The notes beneath the pieces are model-generated. The model was not told where the DNA came from, searched no databases, and saw nothing but the letters and a program-made list of their open reading frames with translations. The position numbers and the translations under genes were made by a program. Positions 22,213 to 34,347 of a DNA stretch of 64,000 nt are shown here, piece by piece; the stretch's first letter is position 1; each line of letters opens with the position of its first letter. This DNA is from Bufo bufo (lineage: Eukaryota; Chordata; Amphibia; Anura; Bufonidae), in the NCBI RefSeq assembly GCF_905171765.1, contig NC_053390.1, forward strand, positions 577,928,471 to 577,992,470. The letters run 5' to 3'.

Positions 22213-22865
22213 TGTAAATAAGGCTACTTTCACACCTTCGCTTTCCCTTTCCGCTATTGAGATCAGTCATGGGATCTCAATAGCGGAGGAAAACACTTCC
22301 GTTTTGCTCCCATTCGTTGTCAATGGGGACAAAACTTAACAGAAGGGAACAGAGTGCACCATAATGCATTCCGTTCCGTTCCATTGCATTCCCATGACGC
22401 ACACAAATAACCCAGCAAGCACCGTTTTTGAGTGTGTCCTGGGATGCGGAGCAAGACAGATCCTTCATGACTCTGACACAAAAGAAAACTGATCTGTCCC
22501 CCATTGACTTACAGCGGTTTTAGAGACTGATCCGTCTTGGCTATTTTAGAGATAATAAAACCGGATCCGTTCATAACGGATGCAGGCAGTTGTATTATCA
22601 TGACGGAAGCGTTTTTGCTGATCCATGACGGATCCAGCATAAACGCAGATGTGAAAGTAGCATAACTTAAATCCCCTCCTTAAGCCCCTCCAACACATAG
22701 TCCCATGTAAATAACATCTCTCCTTACCCTCCAGTCTTCTACAATATCCAGTCCCATGTAAATAACATCAGTCATCTCCCTCCAAACTTCTATATGATAC
22801 AGTCCCAAGTAGCTAACACCCCTCCCCTCAGCCCTTATAACATACAGTCCCAGTTAAATAACATA
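22085..22865. repeat. Tandem repeat with tacagtcccatgtaaataac units
   Basis: Units of about 50-57 bp contain ctccctccagtcttctata and cagtcccatgtaaataac. They recur about seven times, three before and several after the MITE at 22221-22662, so the MITE inserted into the array. Confidence 0.7.
22221..22662. mobile_element. MITE with ggctactttcac ends
   Basis: It starts aggctactttcacac and ends gatgtgaaagtagca. Inner inverted words (ccgctattgagatc / gatctcaatagcgg; ccgttccgttcc region) add stem. It resembles 12030-12290 at the tips. No open frame of interest. Confidence 0.7.
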
Positions 22866-23345
22866 TTTCCCTCCCTGTGTGGCATCACAGGCCTTTCCTA
22901 CTACTCTCTACAGCTTAGCGCTGCCTTTTTCTGCACTGGTCACATGATGGTGACCTCATCACAGGTCCTAACACCACTTCCACTGTTGAAAAGATCACAT
23001 GACTATGATGTCATCGCAGGTCCTTCAGCTATGGCGTTTAGGCAGAACGGGCCTCAGATACATAGTGATTCCTGAATCAGCTGCACAGGTGGTATGTCCG
23101 CCCCTGCAGGAATCTGCACATAACTTGAAAAAAATCACGCATAGCAAACTTGAAATACATTATGTAATTTGTGTTTGCTGTGTGTGATTTTCTTTTTTTT
23201 CCTTGTTGGAAGGAAATGCACCATAAACCCGGATATTATGTTGCAAAAATTGCATTTTTTATTTATTTTTTGCCTCATCCAAAATGCAGCACTGCCACAA
23301 TGTGTGACAGAATCCTAGGAGTGCTATAAATTTTGATCACTCTCA
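22866..23345. other. Unassigned interval
   Basis: A gtgacctcatcacaggtcct word is repeated in variant form near 22950 and 23010. Nothing else is recognisable. Confidence 0.35.
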
Positions 23346-23773
23346 TTCTTGTCTATTTGAAGGTCATCTGTCAACAGGATTCATCCTATTAGACCAGGCA
23401 AACCACCTGGTAGGGTTGAGCCTGCTTATTCCAGTGATACCTTATTTATGGTGTGGCACCATTCATGAGAAATTTGTGCTGGTATTAATATCCTAATAAG
23501 GTCATTGGAGCCCTAAGGGGCTGCCCTAAACCCTCGTAGCGCAATATCATCACCACTCAGCTCCGACAGCTCCCCACTTCTCCCAGGCCAGGCATCTCGT
23601 CTAGCTCTGTATTTTTGTGCCGTTGTTTCAGGTATAAGCTCATACGCAGAGAATCTGCTGCTGCTTCCTATTGTGCCTATTATTGCCACGTATAACCATA
23701 AATAAGGTAATGTTTTAATCAGCAGTATCAACCGCCCTGTTTGAATAGGGTTGATCCTACTAACAAATGCCTT
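23346..23773. mobile_element. Probable MITE
   Basis: It begins gtcatctgtcaacaggattcatcct, and an inverted counterpart (ttgatcctactaacaaatgcc) lies at the right end. Ends are diffuse, so the boundaries are approximate. Confidence 0.4.
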
Positions 23774-23777
23774 TTAA

Positions 23778-24093
23778 AGGGGTTGTGCCGTAAACTACTT
23801 TTTCACTCATTTCATCAATGACTCTAACTCCCATTTTTTTTTTCTTTATTTACCTAATTTGATGTTATCTCTTATCCCCCATGCTTGAATTCTACTTCCT
23901 GGTTTGTCATGTGTCTGTTGTCCTATCATGCCTTAGGCTTCAATGCAGGACGTAACCTACAGCAGCTGAATATCAAAACCGATTTTCCACAGGGTGCAAT
24001 AGTAGTAATAACTTTAGAATAATATTGGTTGATAAATGGTGGTACTGTATTTGGGAAGTGTGATAAAACTGTTATTTTAGTGGCACAACCCCT
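23778..24093. mobile_element. TTAA-flanked MITE (aggggttgtg ends)
   Basis: TTAA lies on both sides (23774-23777, 24094-24097). Termini aggggttgtgcc and ggcacaacccct are inverted copies. 316 bp, no open frame. TTAA target duplications are the hallmark of piggyBac-superfamily transposition. Confidence 0.75.
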
Positions 24094-24097
24094 TTAA

Positions 24098-24880
24098 AAA
24101 GGACCTGTCACCACAAAATGCAATCTGCAGGCGGCATGTTATATGTAGATCAGGAGAAGCTGAGTAGATTAGTACTGTATATACTTCTGTGGGAAAAGAT
24201 TTAGTAATTCCTGTAACACCTGTAATCTATACTTTCTATACTTCCTGTGAACAGCTATAGGTAGGAGGGGTTATCAGTGACTGACAGCTGTCTCTCTATG
24301 CTCACTTATACACACAATGCTATCAATCACTGATAACTCCTCCCCCTTGTACGAATACCAACAGGAGGTGGAAAAAGCAGAGATATAAACGTATAAATTA
24401 CAAGTGTTACTGAGTCTTCTCCCACAAAACTATACAGGTAAAACTCGAAAAATTAGAATATCGTGCAAAAGTTCATTTATTTCAGTAATGCAACTTAAAA
24501 GGCGTTGCATTAATGCAACTTAAAATTAGAATATTGTGAAATGGTTCAATATTCTAGGCTCAAAGAGTCACACTCTAGTCAGCTAATTAACCCATACCCC
24601 CTGAGCAAAGGGGACCTGAGATTGTGACTTTGGGGTTTCATAAGCTGTAAGCCATAATCATCCAAATTATAACAAATAAAGGCTTGGAATATCTTGCTTT
24701 GCCTGTAATGAGTCTATATCATATGTTAGTTTCACCTTTTAATTTGCATTACTGAAATAAATGAACTTTGCACGATATTCAAATTTTTCGAGTTTCACCT
24801 GTATATCTGCTCAGCTTCTTCTCCTCTGTAACATAGGGCTTTTAGACTGCATTGCTTTTTGTGTATATAGGTTCTCTTTA
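24098..24880. repeat. Interspersed repeat aaggacctgtcacc, interrupted
   Basis: It begins aaaaggacctgtcaccacaaaatgcaa and ends tgcattgctttttg...aggttctcttta, a loose inverted pair. A TA-flanked MITE (24435-24801) splits it. It is probably a non-autonomous DNA element. Confidence 0.5.
24435..24801. mobile_element. TA-flanked MITE (caggtaaaactcgaaa ends)
   Basis: TA at 24433-24434 and 24802-24803. The ends caggtaaaactcgaaaaatt and its inverse (aaatttttcgagtttcacctg) continue inward through gaatatcgtgcaaa and catttatttcagtaatgcaa for about 70 bp. 367 bp, no protein. Tc1/mariner superfamily by target and termini. Confidence 0.85.
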
Positions 24881-26250
24881 AGTATGTGATACATAGTCAT
24901 ACCTCAATGTGGGGGATGGGGATTGTGCTGTCATGTGTTACTTTTTAAAGATGTATTTTATTATTTTGCTTTTATGAAGACAATTGCTCTGTTTTGAGTA
25001 ATGAAGGACCAGCATTTTAAAAGTATACTGGCTAATATCTGGGTGACACGGCTGGCTGTCGTGCATACAGAAGGATGCTAAAACATTGAGCTATCACCGC
25101 AATTCTTCTAGGAAAGGTACCTTATGAAGAAAAACAAATCTGATTGCAAATGAGGTTTAACTAGAGTTAAGTGGTGGAAGCCTGAACAGCTTGCAGAAAA
25201 GTGTGACAGGAAAACAGTGGGGAAGAAGGCAAAATCGAGAGGCAAATGAAATAAAAGCATTGTGCATACAGCTCTGGGTACTTTCGATTAAATTCTCATA
25301 CAACTGAAAACTGAGTAGTTCAATGTATTTTATGTTTAACTGCAAGCAATCAAAAAAATAAATCTTTCCTTTTCAAGATTGTGTTCTTTTGATGAAATCC
25401 ATAGGGGAGTACCTTTATAAAGTGCTGTGTGGGAGGGAGGTACACAAAGCCCCATAATTTTTAACGGGATTTGTGCACTTTCCTTCTGTTTCCTCCTGTT
25501 CTGAAAATGATTTCCCTTTAGATGCAGAAGCAGTTGTATGTTCCTGTGACCCTAGACTACCAGAAAGAAAAAAAAAATAATAATTAATCCAAACCGCCTG
25601 TGTGAATCACAATGTTAATAAAATAATACTGCTTGGCTTTTTGCACAGCATTTTACACAAAATTTCCTTTTTAAGCTGTGGCATAATACTGCGCAGGAAG
25701 ACAAACAAGATGTAATTATTGAGATAATCATTTCTTAATGATAAATAAGACTGTGAGACAGGGGGCCCATTTCACCATGACCACTTTCAGCAGCAAGTTC
25801 AGAACATGAAAAGCTTATAATTACAGCACACAATGGTATTGCAGTACAGGGATACTGCACACAATAATGTCATGGTGTCACAACAGAGGGATGCCGTCAC
25901 AGCACAGGGATAATGCACACTGTGATGTTACAATAGTGGGATGCTGTGAGGTTTTAGTGTTAGGTGCACAGTGTACAGAAATTATACCGTGATATCACAG
26001 CACAGGGCTAATATACACCATGATATCATAACTCAAGGCACAGAAATAATGCAAAAAAAAAAAGGACTTCCACAGCAAATGTATAATACACACACAGCAG
26101 AGGTAACCATGAGGTTTCTTGCTCAAACTTGGGTCCATTTCTGCTTCCCCTTATATAACACTGAAATGAGCCCTCTTGTTTTGCTGGGCCCCATAACATC
26201 TGCTCCCCTGGTAGTTATGTACATGCCACGTATCAAAGTCTCTCTTTACT
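24881..26250. other. Unassigned; degenerate cacagcacaggg repeats at the end
   Basis: 24881-25840 shows nothing I recognise. 25850-26090 has loose tandem units with gtgatgtcacaacagaggga / cacagcacagggataatgc words. Confidence 0.4.
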
Positions 26251-27977
26251 TAGTAACATAGTAACATAGTAACATAGTACATAAGGCCGAAAAAAGACAT
26301 TTGTCCATCCAGTTCGGCCTGTCATCCTACAAGTTGATCCAGAGGAAGGCAAAAAAACCCTGTGAGGTAGAAGCCAATTTTCCTCACTTTAGGGGAATAA
26401 AAAATTCCTTCCCGACTCCAATCAGGCAATCAGAATAACTCCCTGGATCAACGACCCCTCTCTAGTAGCTATAGCCTGTAATATTATTACACTCCAGAAA
26501 TACATCCAGGCCCCTCTTGAATTCCTTTATTGTACTCACCATCACCACCTCCTCAGGCAGAGAGTTCCATAGTCTCACTGCTCTTACCGTAAAGAACCCT
26601 TTTCTATGTTTGTGTACAAACCTTCTTTCCTCCAAACGCAGAGGATGTCCCCTCGTCACAGTCACAGTCCTGGGGATAAATAGATGATGGGATAGATCTC
26701 TGTACTGCCCCCTGATATATTTATACATAGTAATTAGATCTCCCCTCAGTCGTCTTTTTTCTAACGTGAATAACCCTAATTTTGATAATCTTTCAGGGTA
26801 CTGTAGTTGCCCCATTCCAGTTATTACTTTAGTTGCCCTCCTCTGGACCCTCTCCAGCTCTGCTATGTCTGCCTTGTTTACAGGAGCCCAGAACTGTACA
26901 CAGTACTCCATGTGTGGTCTGACCAGTGATTTGTAAAGTAGTAGGAATATGTTCTCATCACGGGCATCTATGCCCCTTTTGATGCAACCCATTATCTTAT
27001 TGGCCTTGGCAGCCGCTGCCTGACACTGTTTTTTGCAGCTTAGTTTGCTGTTTATTAAAATTCCTAGATCCTTTTCCATGTCAGTGTTACCGAGTGTTTT
27101 ACCATTTAGTATGTACGGGTGACTTGCATTATTCCTTCCCATGTGCATAACTTTACATTTCTCAGTGTTAAACCTCATCTGCCACTTATCTGCCCAAGCC
27201 TGCAATCTATCCAGATCCCTCTGTAGTAGTATACTGTCCTCTTCAGTGTTAATTACTTTACACAGTTTAGTGTCATCTGCGAAAATTGATATTTTACTAT
27301 GCAAGCCTTCTACAAGATCATTAATAAATATATTGAAGAGAATAGGGCCCAATACTGACCCCTGAGGTACTCCACTAGTGACAGTGACCCAATCTGAGTA
27401 TGTACCGTTAATAACCACCCTCTGTTTTCTATCATTGAGCCAGTTACTTACCCACTTACAGACGTTTTCTCCGAGTCCGAGCATTCTCATTTTATATACT
27501 AACCTTTTATGAGGTACAGTGTCAATTGCTTTGGAGAAGTCCAGATACACGACATCCATTGATTCGCCGCTGTCAAGTCTAGTACTTACCTCCTCATAGA
27601 AACTGATTAAATTAGTTTGACATGACCGATCCCTCACGAAGCCATGCTGATATGGCGTTATTTGCTTATTTCCCATAAGATGCTCTAACATAGCATCTCT
27701 CAGAAAACCTTCAAACAGTTTACCCACAACAGATGTTAAACTTACCGGCCTATAGTTTCCAGGCTCTGTTTTTGGACCCTTTTTGAATATTGGCACCACA
27801 TTTGCCATGCGCCAATCCTGTGGGACATTCCCTGTCAGTACAGAGTCCGCAAATATCAGAAATAAGGGTCTGGCTATGACATTACTTAATTCCCTTAGGA
27901 TACGGGGGTGTATGCCATCCGGTCCTGGCGATTTGTCTATTTTGATTTTTTTAAGTCGCTTGTTGTTTTTATTGATG
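26251..27977 (-). mobile_element. CR1-type LINE, 5'-truncated
   Basis: The minus-strand element consists of an RT-domain reading frame, a 3' untranslated region of about 180 bp, and a terminal octamer run (atgttact repeated three to four times, 26251-26280), the tail style of CR1-like LINEs. The 5' end stops abruptly at about 27977 inside the coding sequence, so the endonuclease is missing, as in a typical truncated insertion. Confidence 0.88.
26462..27977 (-). CDS. CR1 LINE reverse transcriptase (partial ORF2)
   Basis: The minus-strand frame is open from the truncation point (about 27977) to the stop at 26462, roughly 505 codons; the first Met of that frame is at 27808. Conserved blocks in order: [77 protein letters not shown] (catalytic Asp pair), LGILINSKLS, RVQRRATKVI and LWNSLPEEVV near the end. 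RT copies the element's RNA at a nicked target. The 5' endonuclease half is absent, so this copy cannot move itself. The unbroken frame implies a fairly recent insertion. Confidence 0.88.
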
Positions 27978-28095
27978 AGCTATCCTCAGGTTAGGTCATC
28001 AATATCAGATCGGTGAGGGTCTGACACTTGGTCAACGCACAGATCAGCTGGTTGAAGAGAAGGCTGTGCTCCATGCCACTGCTGACCTTTCTTCA
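27978..28095. repeat. Interspersed repeat fragment
   Basis: Contains gatgagctatcctcaggtta, ggtcatcaatatcagatcgg and gtgagggtctgaca, words I associate with an abundant amphibian repeat. It is a fragment only, cut by the LINE on its left. Confidence 0.4.
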
Positions 28096-28149
28096 TTGTT
28101 TCCCTGCTTGTCGTCGCAACAGCAACGGTGATCAGTATAATTACACCTA

Positions 28150-28475
28150 AGCTGTCCCATTACCTTTGGCAGGAAGAAGGACCAACCCACTCCTACCTAG
28201 AGGGGAGGAACAGGGTGCTATTCACAAACGTTCTCCATCCAATCTGACCGAGCTTGAGCTATTTTGCAAAGAAGAATGGGTAAAAATTTCAGCCTTTAGA
28301 TGTGCAAAGCTGGTAGATAAGTATCCCAAAAGACTTGTAGCTGTAATTGCAGCAAAAGATTTTTATTTATAATTTTTTTTTGAAAACCATGTATCATTTT
28401 CTTGTCACTTCACACATACTTGCTACTTTGTGTTGGTCTATCACATAAAATCCCAATAAAATGCATCTAACATTG
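28150..28475 (+). pseudogene. Tc1 transposase C-terminal remnant
   Basis: The plus strand encodes SNLTELELFCKEEWVKI, then KLVDKYPKRLVAVIAAKD, the C-terminus of a Tc1 transposase. A 3' flank of the kind seen in Tc1 elements follows (gtgttggtctatcacataaa). The catalytic region is absent, and the gypsy LTR begins at 28486, so the rest of the inverted repeat was probably lost there. Confidence 0.65.
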
Positions 28476-29076
28476 TGAGTGTAACTGTAATGCTAATGTA
28501 ATGATAAAGGCAAACTGACAGCAAGCAAACACAGCGTACCAGACACACTTTGCGCATGCCGTCACACTCTGAACACCCTTGAGGGCCGGGGCACTCTTCA
28601 CCCGTCTCCAGCAGGAAGGGGGACTTTGGCAGAGCCCTTCCCAGGTGTCAGTAGCAGGGATAGGCACACCAGCCGCATTTGGGCAAAACCCCAAAGTAAA
28701 TACTGTGACACTATGCAATGGTCAATAGGGAAACACGAGAATGGTCAGTAAACGTAAGCCAGGGCACAAGAACAAGATGGCTTTAGATCCATAACCAAGT
28801 GAATAATCAGCAGTGAGTGAGGGTAAAGACCAGGTTTAAATATCCCTCCACAGATCACCTGACACTGCTGAGGTAATGCAGAAAGAAAGGTGTGCAGTAG
28901 CAGCACAGCAAGCGGCTAGTGTAGAGCGATAATGGAAGTCATGCAGCAGCTGGGCAGGAGATCACAGATCCAAAGCAATCCAAGGTATGTAGAAAAAGTG
29001 GAGGGCCACAGCAGCATATCCAAAATCCTTCTTTATTTCAATCGATCACCGCATAACACAGCATAAAAACAGCAGC

Positions 29077-29106
29077 AACGTTTCGGCTAGGAATAGCCTT
29101 TGTCAA
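29077..29106 (-). ncRNA. Hammerhead-like core in PLE-A minus copy tail
   Basis: On the minus strand UUGACAA, stem II GGCU/AGCC, GAA, ACGUU. C3 and G8 are substituted and stem III is not clear. The same core is found in the plus-strand tails at 33218 and 37491. Confidence 0.35.
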
Positions 29107-30003
29107 GCATATTTTACAATTAAAACATCAAGTATATATCCAACATATCAATGCCGCCCACTATGATCACAATCCAATCAACTGTTGTTTCTCTATGTTA
29201 CACCCACCTAGTTAATATGCACCAAGCTGCTATACAACATTCATTAGCTGTTTCAAACAAACATGAGCTGAATTCACATATTCACCTGTGTGGTATAGTG
29301 GCGTGCAGGCATCCTCATAGTAGCTGGCGTCTCAAGCTAGAAAGTGCGCATGCACGTGAGCGTCATCAGAAGGCGACACAAACCGCGCCGCGCCGCAACC
29401 ACTATTGACAAAAAACTCAACGTGGTGGCTAGCGTCCCAATGTTCACACTGCGCATGTCCGTAAACGTCATCAGAGGGCGGCCGGCTAGCGTCACGATGC
29501 CGCGCCTATTAGTGACGTGACAGGCAGCGTGACAGGGGAGGCAACATAGCTGCAAATGAGGAATGTCTGCGTTGCTAAGATACAAAGCAACGTGCAAACT
29601 GGTAGATACAATAACACATGGTAAGGATACAATGTGTAGCGTACCTCAGTTAAAACGGAGATCGCCAAGTAGATGAATGGACGCAATACCCACACAGGTG
29701 TATACATATGATAATATACAAGAATACAGAAGTATAAAACATGTGTAGCCAGCGTATAGCATTAGAATGAAAGAAATCATCCTGACTGGTGACGTGTCAG
29801 TAGAAACTGATGATCGGGTGGTTATCAATCGCAGGGCTATGCATATAGCATTATAATGAAAGAGATCATCCTGACTGGTGACGTGTCAGTAGAAACTGAT
29901 GATCGGGTGGTTATCAATCGCAGGGCTATGCATTGTGATATATTACAACAGTTTTCAAATACATAAAACATAACATAAAGAGATACATATAACAGAAAAG
30001 AGT

Positions 30004-32247
30004 CTAGCTGATTCCTGCCACATTGAACTCAAGATTGAGTCCAAACGGCTGTAAGGACCTCAGCGTATAGATCCATTTGAGTTCCTTTTTTCTCAATATC
30101 GCATCCTTATCACCACCTCTCCGTAGAAAACCCACACTGTCAATAACTCTAAAGCGAAGCTGGTTGACAGAATGTCCCGCCTCAACAAAATGTTTAGCAA
30201 CGGGTTTGTCCATGTTCTTCTTGCGTATAGTGCTTTTGTGCTTATTAATGCGTTCCCTAACTTCCATGGTAGTCTCTCCCACATAAGTGAGGGTACACGG
30301 ACGTTGGATAGCATATATCACGTCCCGTGACCTACAGGTATAATAGCCATTGATTTAATATTTTTTACCACTATATGGATGGAAGAAGTGATCTCCTTTA
30401 AGAACATTACCACAATTGCAGCAGGAGAAACATGGGTAAGTACCGTTTTTACGCGGAGCAAGCAGTTTTTGTGCAGTCATAGACTGATTACTTACATCGG
30501 TTTTAACCAGCCTATCACGTAGGCTAGGGTTCCTCCTGTATGCCATCATCGGCGGGGACTGAAATTCTTCTATCTCTGGCAATCCCCTTTGGAGTATATG
30601 CCATTCCTTCCTGAGGATATGGGCGATGTCGCCACTGTCCCGGCCGAAGATGGAGACAAAGGGAACCCTAGCCTTGGATCTGTTTTTTGTAGAATTCTGA
30701 AGTGTGGAACATCTGTCAACCAGCTTCACCCTACGTCTAGTTCTGTCAAGCAGATGTTTGGGGTAGCCACGTTCAACGAATCGTGCGCACATGGCGTCCA
30801 CCCTTTTTGTACAAACATCTTCCTCAGAAACTATGCGTCTAACCCTCAAAAGTTGACTCCAGGGTATGGAATCAAGCATTTTACACGGGTGATAGCTATC
30901 ATGCATAAGGAGGGTATTTCTATCAGTGGGCTTCTGATAGAGGTCCGTAGCTAAAAGACCCTCCATCACATATACCCGTACATCAAGGAACTGCAATTCA
31001 CTAGCTGACGAAGTAATTGTGAACTGCAGTCCTGGGACACCCGCATTCAAATGTGAGTGGAAACTGTCCAACTCATCTGTCGTGCCTGTCCAAATCATGA
31101 AGATGTCGTCGATGTAGCGCCACCAACACAGGACCCTCCCAGAAAAGGGGGAACAGTAAACCAGCTTGTCCTCAACCTCGGCCATAAAGATGTTAGCGTA
31201 AGTTGGGGCCATATTAGACCCCATGGCCACACCCCGCTGTTGCTGGTAGAAGGTATCCCTGAAGAGGAAATAACTCCTCCCCAGGACCAGCTCCAAGAGA
31301 TGGAGGACAAACTGGCACACCCCCGGGGAGAGTCCCATGTCGGTCAGGGCCACATCGACGACACCTAACCCATAGGTATGGTCAATCGATGTGTACAAAG
31401 ACACTACATCAAAACTAACCAATAAAAATTGGGTGGGTAATAGTAACCCGTGTAGTTTGGATAGAAAGTGTCCCGTATCCTTGATATAGGATGGGGCGGA
31501 GGTCGCCCGGACCTGCAGCAACCTGTCAAGAAAGACAGACAAAGGGTTAAAAACAGAACCCCTACCGGAGACAATCGGTCGACCCGGAGGGTTATTTAGT
31601 CGCTTATGTATTTTGGGGAGTATGTATAACATCGGGGTGATAGGGTGAGGCACCATAAGGTATTGATACAAACCATCATCAATGATTGAGTTTAGTCGGG
31701 CCTCACCTAGTATCACCCCGATGTCACGCATGATATCCCATTTGGGATCCCCAGATAACTGCTTATAGACTTCAAAGTCACCCAATTGTCTGTCAATCTC
31801 ACAGATGTACATCGCAGTGTCCATGACGACCACCGCCCCACCCTTATCGGCAGGTTTAATCGTAATGCGGGTGTCACGTTCTAATGACATGATAGCCTGT
31901 CGCTCTAGTTTAGAGAGGTTACTCCTATCAGGAAAAGTGGTTTTGAGAGCATTGATCTGTCTATGCACAATGTGTATATAGGACTCCACCACATGATTAG
32001 AGTGAGGTGGTGAGAAAGTACTAGGTTTCCTGAGCTGTAATTCATTGCACGTTAACAAAGTATCACTACCTTTGTCAGATAAAGACACTTTGTTATCAAC
32101 ATTTTTAGATGCAAAAAAACTTTTTAAACGTAAATTTCTAAAAAAACGTTGTAAATCAAGCTCTAAAGAAAAACAGTCTCTCTCAGTGGTGGGGGAGAAA
32201 CTAAGACCACGACTCAGTACCTGTACCTGCGCCGGAGTGAGTGTCAT
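30004..32247 (-). pseudogene. PLE-A minus copy: reverse transcriptase with GIY-YIG endonuclease, one nonsense codon
   Basis: From ATG 32247 (a GTG lies 15 bases upstream) the frame runs about 630 codons to TAA at 30355-30357. It continues in the same frame, through 11 more codons, into the endonuclease (30321-30004). Blocks: LSRGLSFSPT near the N-terminus, ITIKPADKGGAVVVMD, YILPKIHKRLNNPPGRPIVS, LLVSFDVVSLYTSI (first catalytic Asp), GVAMGSNMAPTYANIFM, WRYIDDIFMIW (YIDD at 31105-31116, intact), then LQFLDVRVY. A Cys-rich linker (CFSCCNCGN) precedes the stop. GIY-YIG: MIYAIQRPCTLTYVGETTM with a downstream Arg and HKSTIR, ending RRGGDKDAILRKKELKWIYT. Only the TAA breaks the polyprotein. Confidence 0.88.
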
Positions 32248-32273
32248 TGATGAGATATTCACAACGAGTTGTG

Positions 32274-33086
32274 TTATCTCCTCGGATTGCGCCTGGTTGA
32301 CCTTGCAGGCATCACTTGGTTCGATGGCGGTTTCCCTTTTATATGACCGGTGATGCTTCCTTCCGCCCCGGCGACATCCCCATCGCCTTGCTGACCTAAA
32401 AAAGGAGCTGACGTGGAGGGTTCATCCGTAGAGTCGGAGTCAAAGGTGGAAAAGCCAAAGTGGCCGTGGTCAAATCTTCTATTGCGTCTTCTCCTGGGTC
32501 TACCTTGTGACTGCTGAGTGCGCCAATTATACACCTTTCCAGATTGATAGTCTTCAAGGTCCCTATGCCATTTCTCCCTTTTAACCCGTTCGGTTTCACT
32601 TCTATGGCGTTGGACCTGTTGTACAACTTTATCAGTATGCTCTGTAAAATCCTCTGTACTACTGAGGCCTTGGATTTGCGCATTCAGGTCAGTCACAATT
32701 CTCTTAATATTCTCAACCTCTTTGCATAGATAGTCAATATTAAGCAGGATCAGGTCAAAGGAGTATTTGTTACTCACCGCCTCGAATTTGGCACAAAAAT
32801 CTGTGTCATTTGGAAACAGGTTCGGACGCAAATTAGAACGCAGTCCCCTTGGAATGCGTCGATTCCTATAGTACTCTCTCAAGGTACTGAGGTGTAACTC
32901 CATTGTAGTCAGCCTCTTTGATTCCTGTTCACATTTGCGCCTGAGCAGATCAATGGAGGGGGTGCTGAGAAAGGAAACATCACTGGAATCTGTACCAATA
33001 AGTTTCTGTATCTCTTCATCTGTATACATATATGCCGTGTCATTTGGCGTGTCGACGCTCTTACCGGAGCCTGAGAGTGAATCCAT
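32274..33086 (-). CDS. PLE-A minus copy ORF1 (N-terminal protein)
   Basis: 270 codons from ATG 33086; a GTG two codons upstream is less likely. The middle is helical and coiled-coil-like (CEQESKRLTTMELHLSTLRE, then LCKEVENIKRIVTDLNAQI). A basic run near residue 200 (RPRRRRNRRF) and an acidic/Ser stretch follow. There is no catalytic motif. It ends 27 bases upstream of the RT ATG, in a different frame. By position it is the upstream ORF that some PLEs carry; its function is not known to me. Confidence 0.7.
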   Translation of the reverse strand: MDSLSGSGKSVDTPNDTAYMYTDEEIQKLIGTDSSDVSFLSTPSIDLLRRKCEQESKRLTTMELHLSTLREYYRNRRIPRGLRSNLRPNLFPNDTDFCAKFEAVSNKYSFDLILLNIDYLCKEVENIKRIVTDLNAQIQGLSSTEDFTEHTDKVVQQVQRHRSETERVKREKWHRDLEDYQSGKVYNWRTQQSQGRPRRRRNRRFDHGHFGFSTFDSDSTDEPSTSAPFLGQQGDGDVAGAEGSITGHIKGKPPSNQVMPARSTRRNPRR

Positions 33087-33165
33087 GTTCACATGAAGTG
33101 TAGAAAAGCAGGTCTACTCCCCGGTGCTCGCTCCACGGATCAGGTAATGCAGAAAGAAAGGTGTG

Positions 33166-33480
33166 CAGGAGCAGCACATGTTGGATATATACTTGATGTT
33201 TTAATTGTAAAATATGCTTGACAAAGGCTATTCCTAGCCGAAACGTTGCTGCTGTTTTTATGCTGTGTTATGCGGTGATTAATTGAAATAAAGAAGGATT
33301 TTGGATATGCTGCTGTGGCACTTTTTCTACATACCTTGGATTGCTTTGGATCTGTGATCTCCTGCCCAGCTGCTGCATGACTTCCATTATCGCTCTACAC
33401 TAGCCGCTTGCTGTGCTGCTCCTGCACACCTTTCTTTCTGCATTACCTGATCCGTGGAGCGAGCACCGGGGAGTAGACCT
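33166..33480 (+). repeat. PLE-A terminal repeat (pLTR)
   Basis: Sequence matching the 3' tail at 37450-37600 is joined to the 5' leader of the plus copy, so the junction reads 3' end then 5' end. Such end-to-start junctions come from tandem or circular PLE templates and define the pseudo-LTR. It contains the hammerhead-like core 33218-33247. Confidence 0.7.
33218..33247 (+). ncRNA. Hammerhead-like core in PLE-A pLTR
   Basis: UUGACAA 33218-33224, GGCU 33226-33229 with AGCC 33236-33239, GAA 33240-33242, then ACGUU. Two core positions are substituted. It is identical in the 37491-37520 copy except for a loop base. Confidence 0.35.
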
Positions 33481-33503
33481 GCTTTTCTACACTTCATGTG
33501 AAC

Positions 33504-34321
33504 ATGGATTCACTCTCAGGCTCCGGTAAGAGCGTCGACACGCCAAATGACACGGCATATATGTATACAGATGTAGAGATACAGAAACTTATTGTTACAG
33601 ATTCCAGTGATGTTTCCTTTCTCAGCACCCCCTCCATTGATCTGCTCAGGCGCAAATGTGAACAGGAATCAAAGAGGCTGACTACAATGGAGTTACACCT
33701 CAGTACCTTGAGAGAGTACTATAGGAATCGACGCATTCCAAGGGGACTGCGTTCTCATTTGCGGCCGAACCTGTTTCCAAATGACACAAATTTTTGTGCC
33801 AAATTCGAGGCGGTGAGTAACAAATACTCCTTTGACCTGATCCTGCTTAATATTGACTATCTGTGCAAAGAGGTTGAGAATATTAAGAGAATTGTGACTG
33901 ACCTGAATGCGCAAATCCAAGGCCTCAGTAGTACAGAGGATTTTACAGCGCATACTGATAAAGTTGTACAACAGGTCCAACGCCATAGAAGTGAAACCGA
34001 ACGGGTTAAAAGGGAGAAATGGCATAGGGACCTTGAGGACTATCAATCTGGAAAGGTGTATAATTGGCGCACCGCACTCAGCAGTCACAAGGTAGACCCA
34101 GGAGAAGACGCAATAGAAGATTTGACCACGGCCACTTTGGCTTTTCCACCTTTGACTCCGACTCTACGGATGAACCCTCCACGTCAGCTCTTTTTTTAGG
34201 TCAGCAAGGCGATGGGGATGTCGCCGGGGCGGAAGGAAGCATCACCGGTCATATAAAAGGGAAACCGCCATCGAACCAAGTGATGGCTGCAAGGTCAACC
34301 AGGCGCAATCCGAGGAGATAA
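33504..34321 (+). pseudogene. PLE-A plus copy ORF1, frameshifted
   Basis: It matches the minus-copy ORF1 through VYNWRT (about 34070). A 5-base insertion (ccgca) after attggcgca then shifts the frame; the original frame continues from about 34075 to 34321 (QGRPRRRRNRRF present). Several residue changes exist (for example EEIQKLIG to VEIQKLIV). Confidence 0.85.
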
Positions 34322-34347
34322 CACAACTCGTTGTGAATATCTCATCA

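Noticed and set aside
21560..22865. Possible CRISPR-like or regularly spaced array
   Set aside because: The units are contiguous, diverged tandem repeats without unique spacers, and the context is eukaryotic.
28166..28372. A 68-codon plus-strand frame as a small gene
   Set aside because: Its sequence is the C-terminus of a Tc1 transposase with no catalytic region.
33166..33480. Central junction of the PLE pair as an LTR-retrotransposon LTR
   Set aside because: It has no TG...CA ends, and the flanking genes are PLE RT with GIY-YIG. The 16-bp target duplication also does not fit the 4-6 bp of LTR elements.
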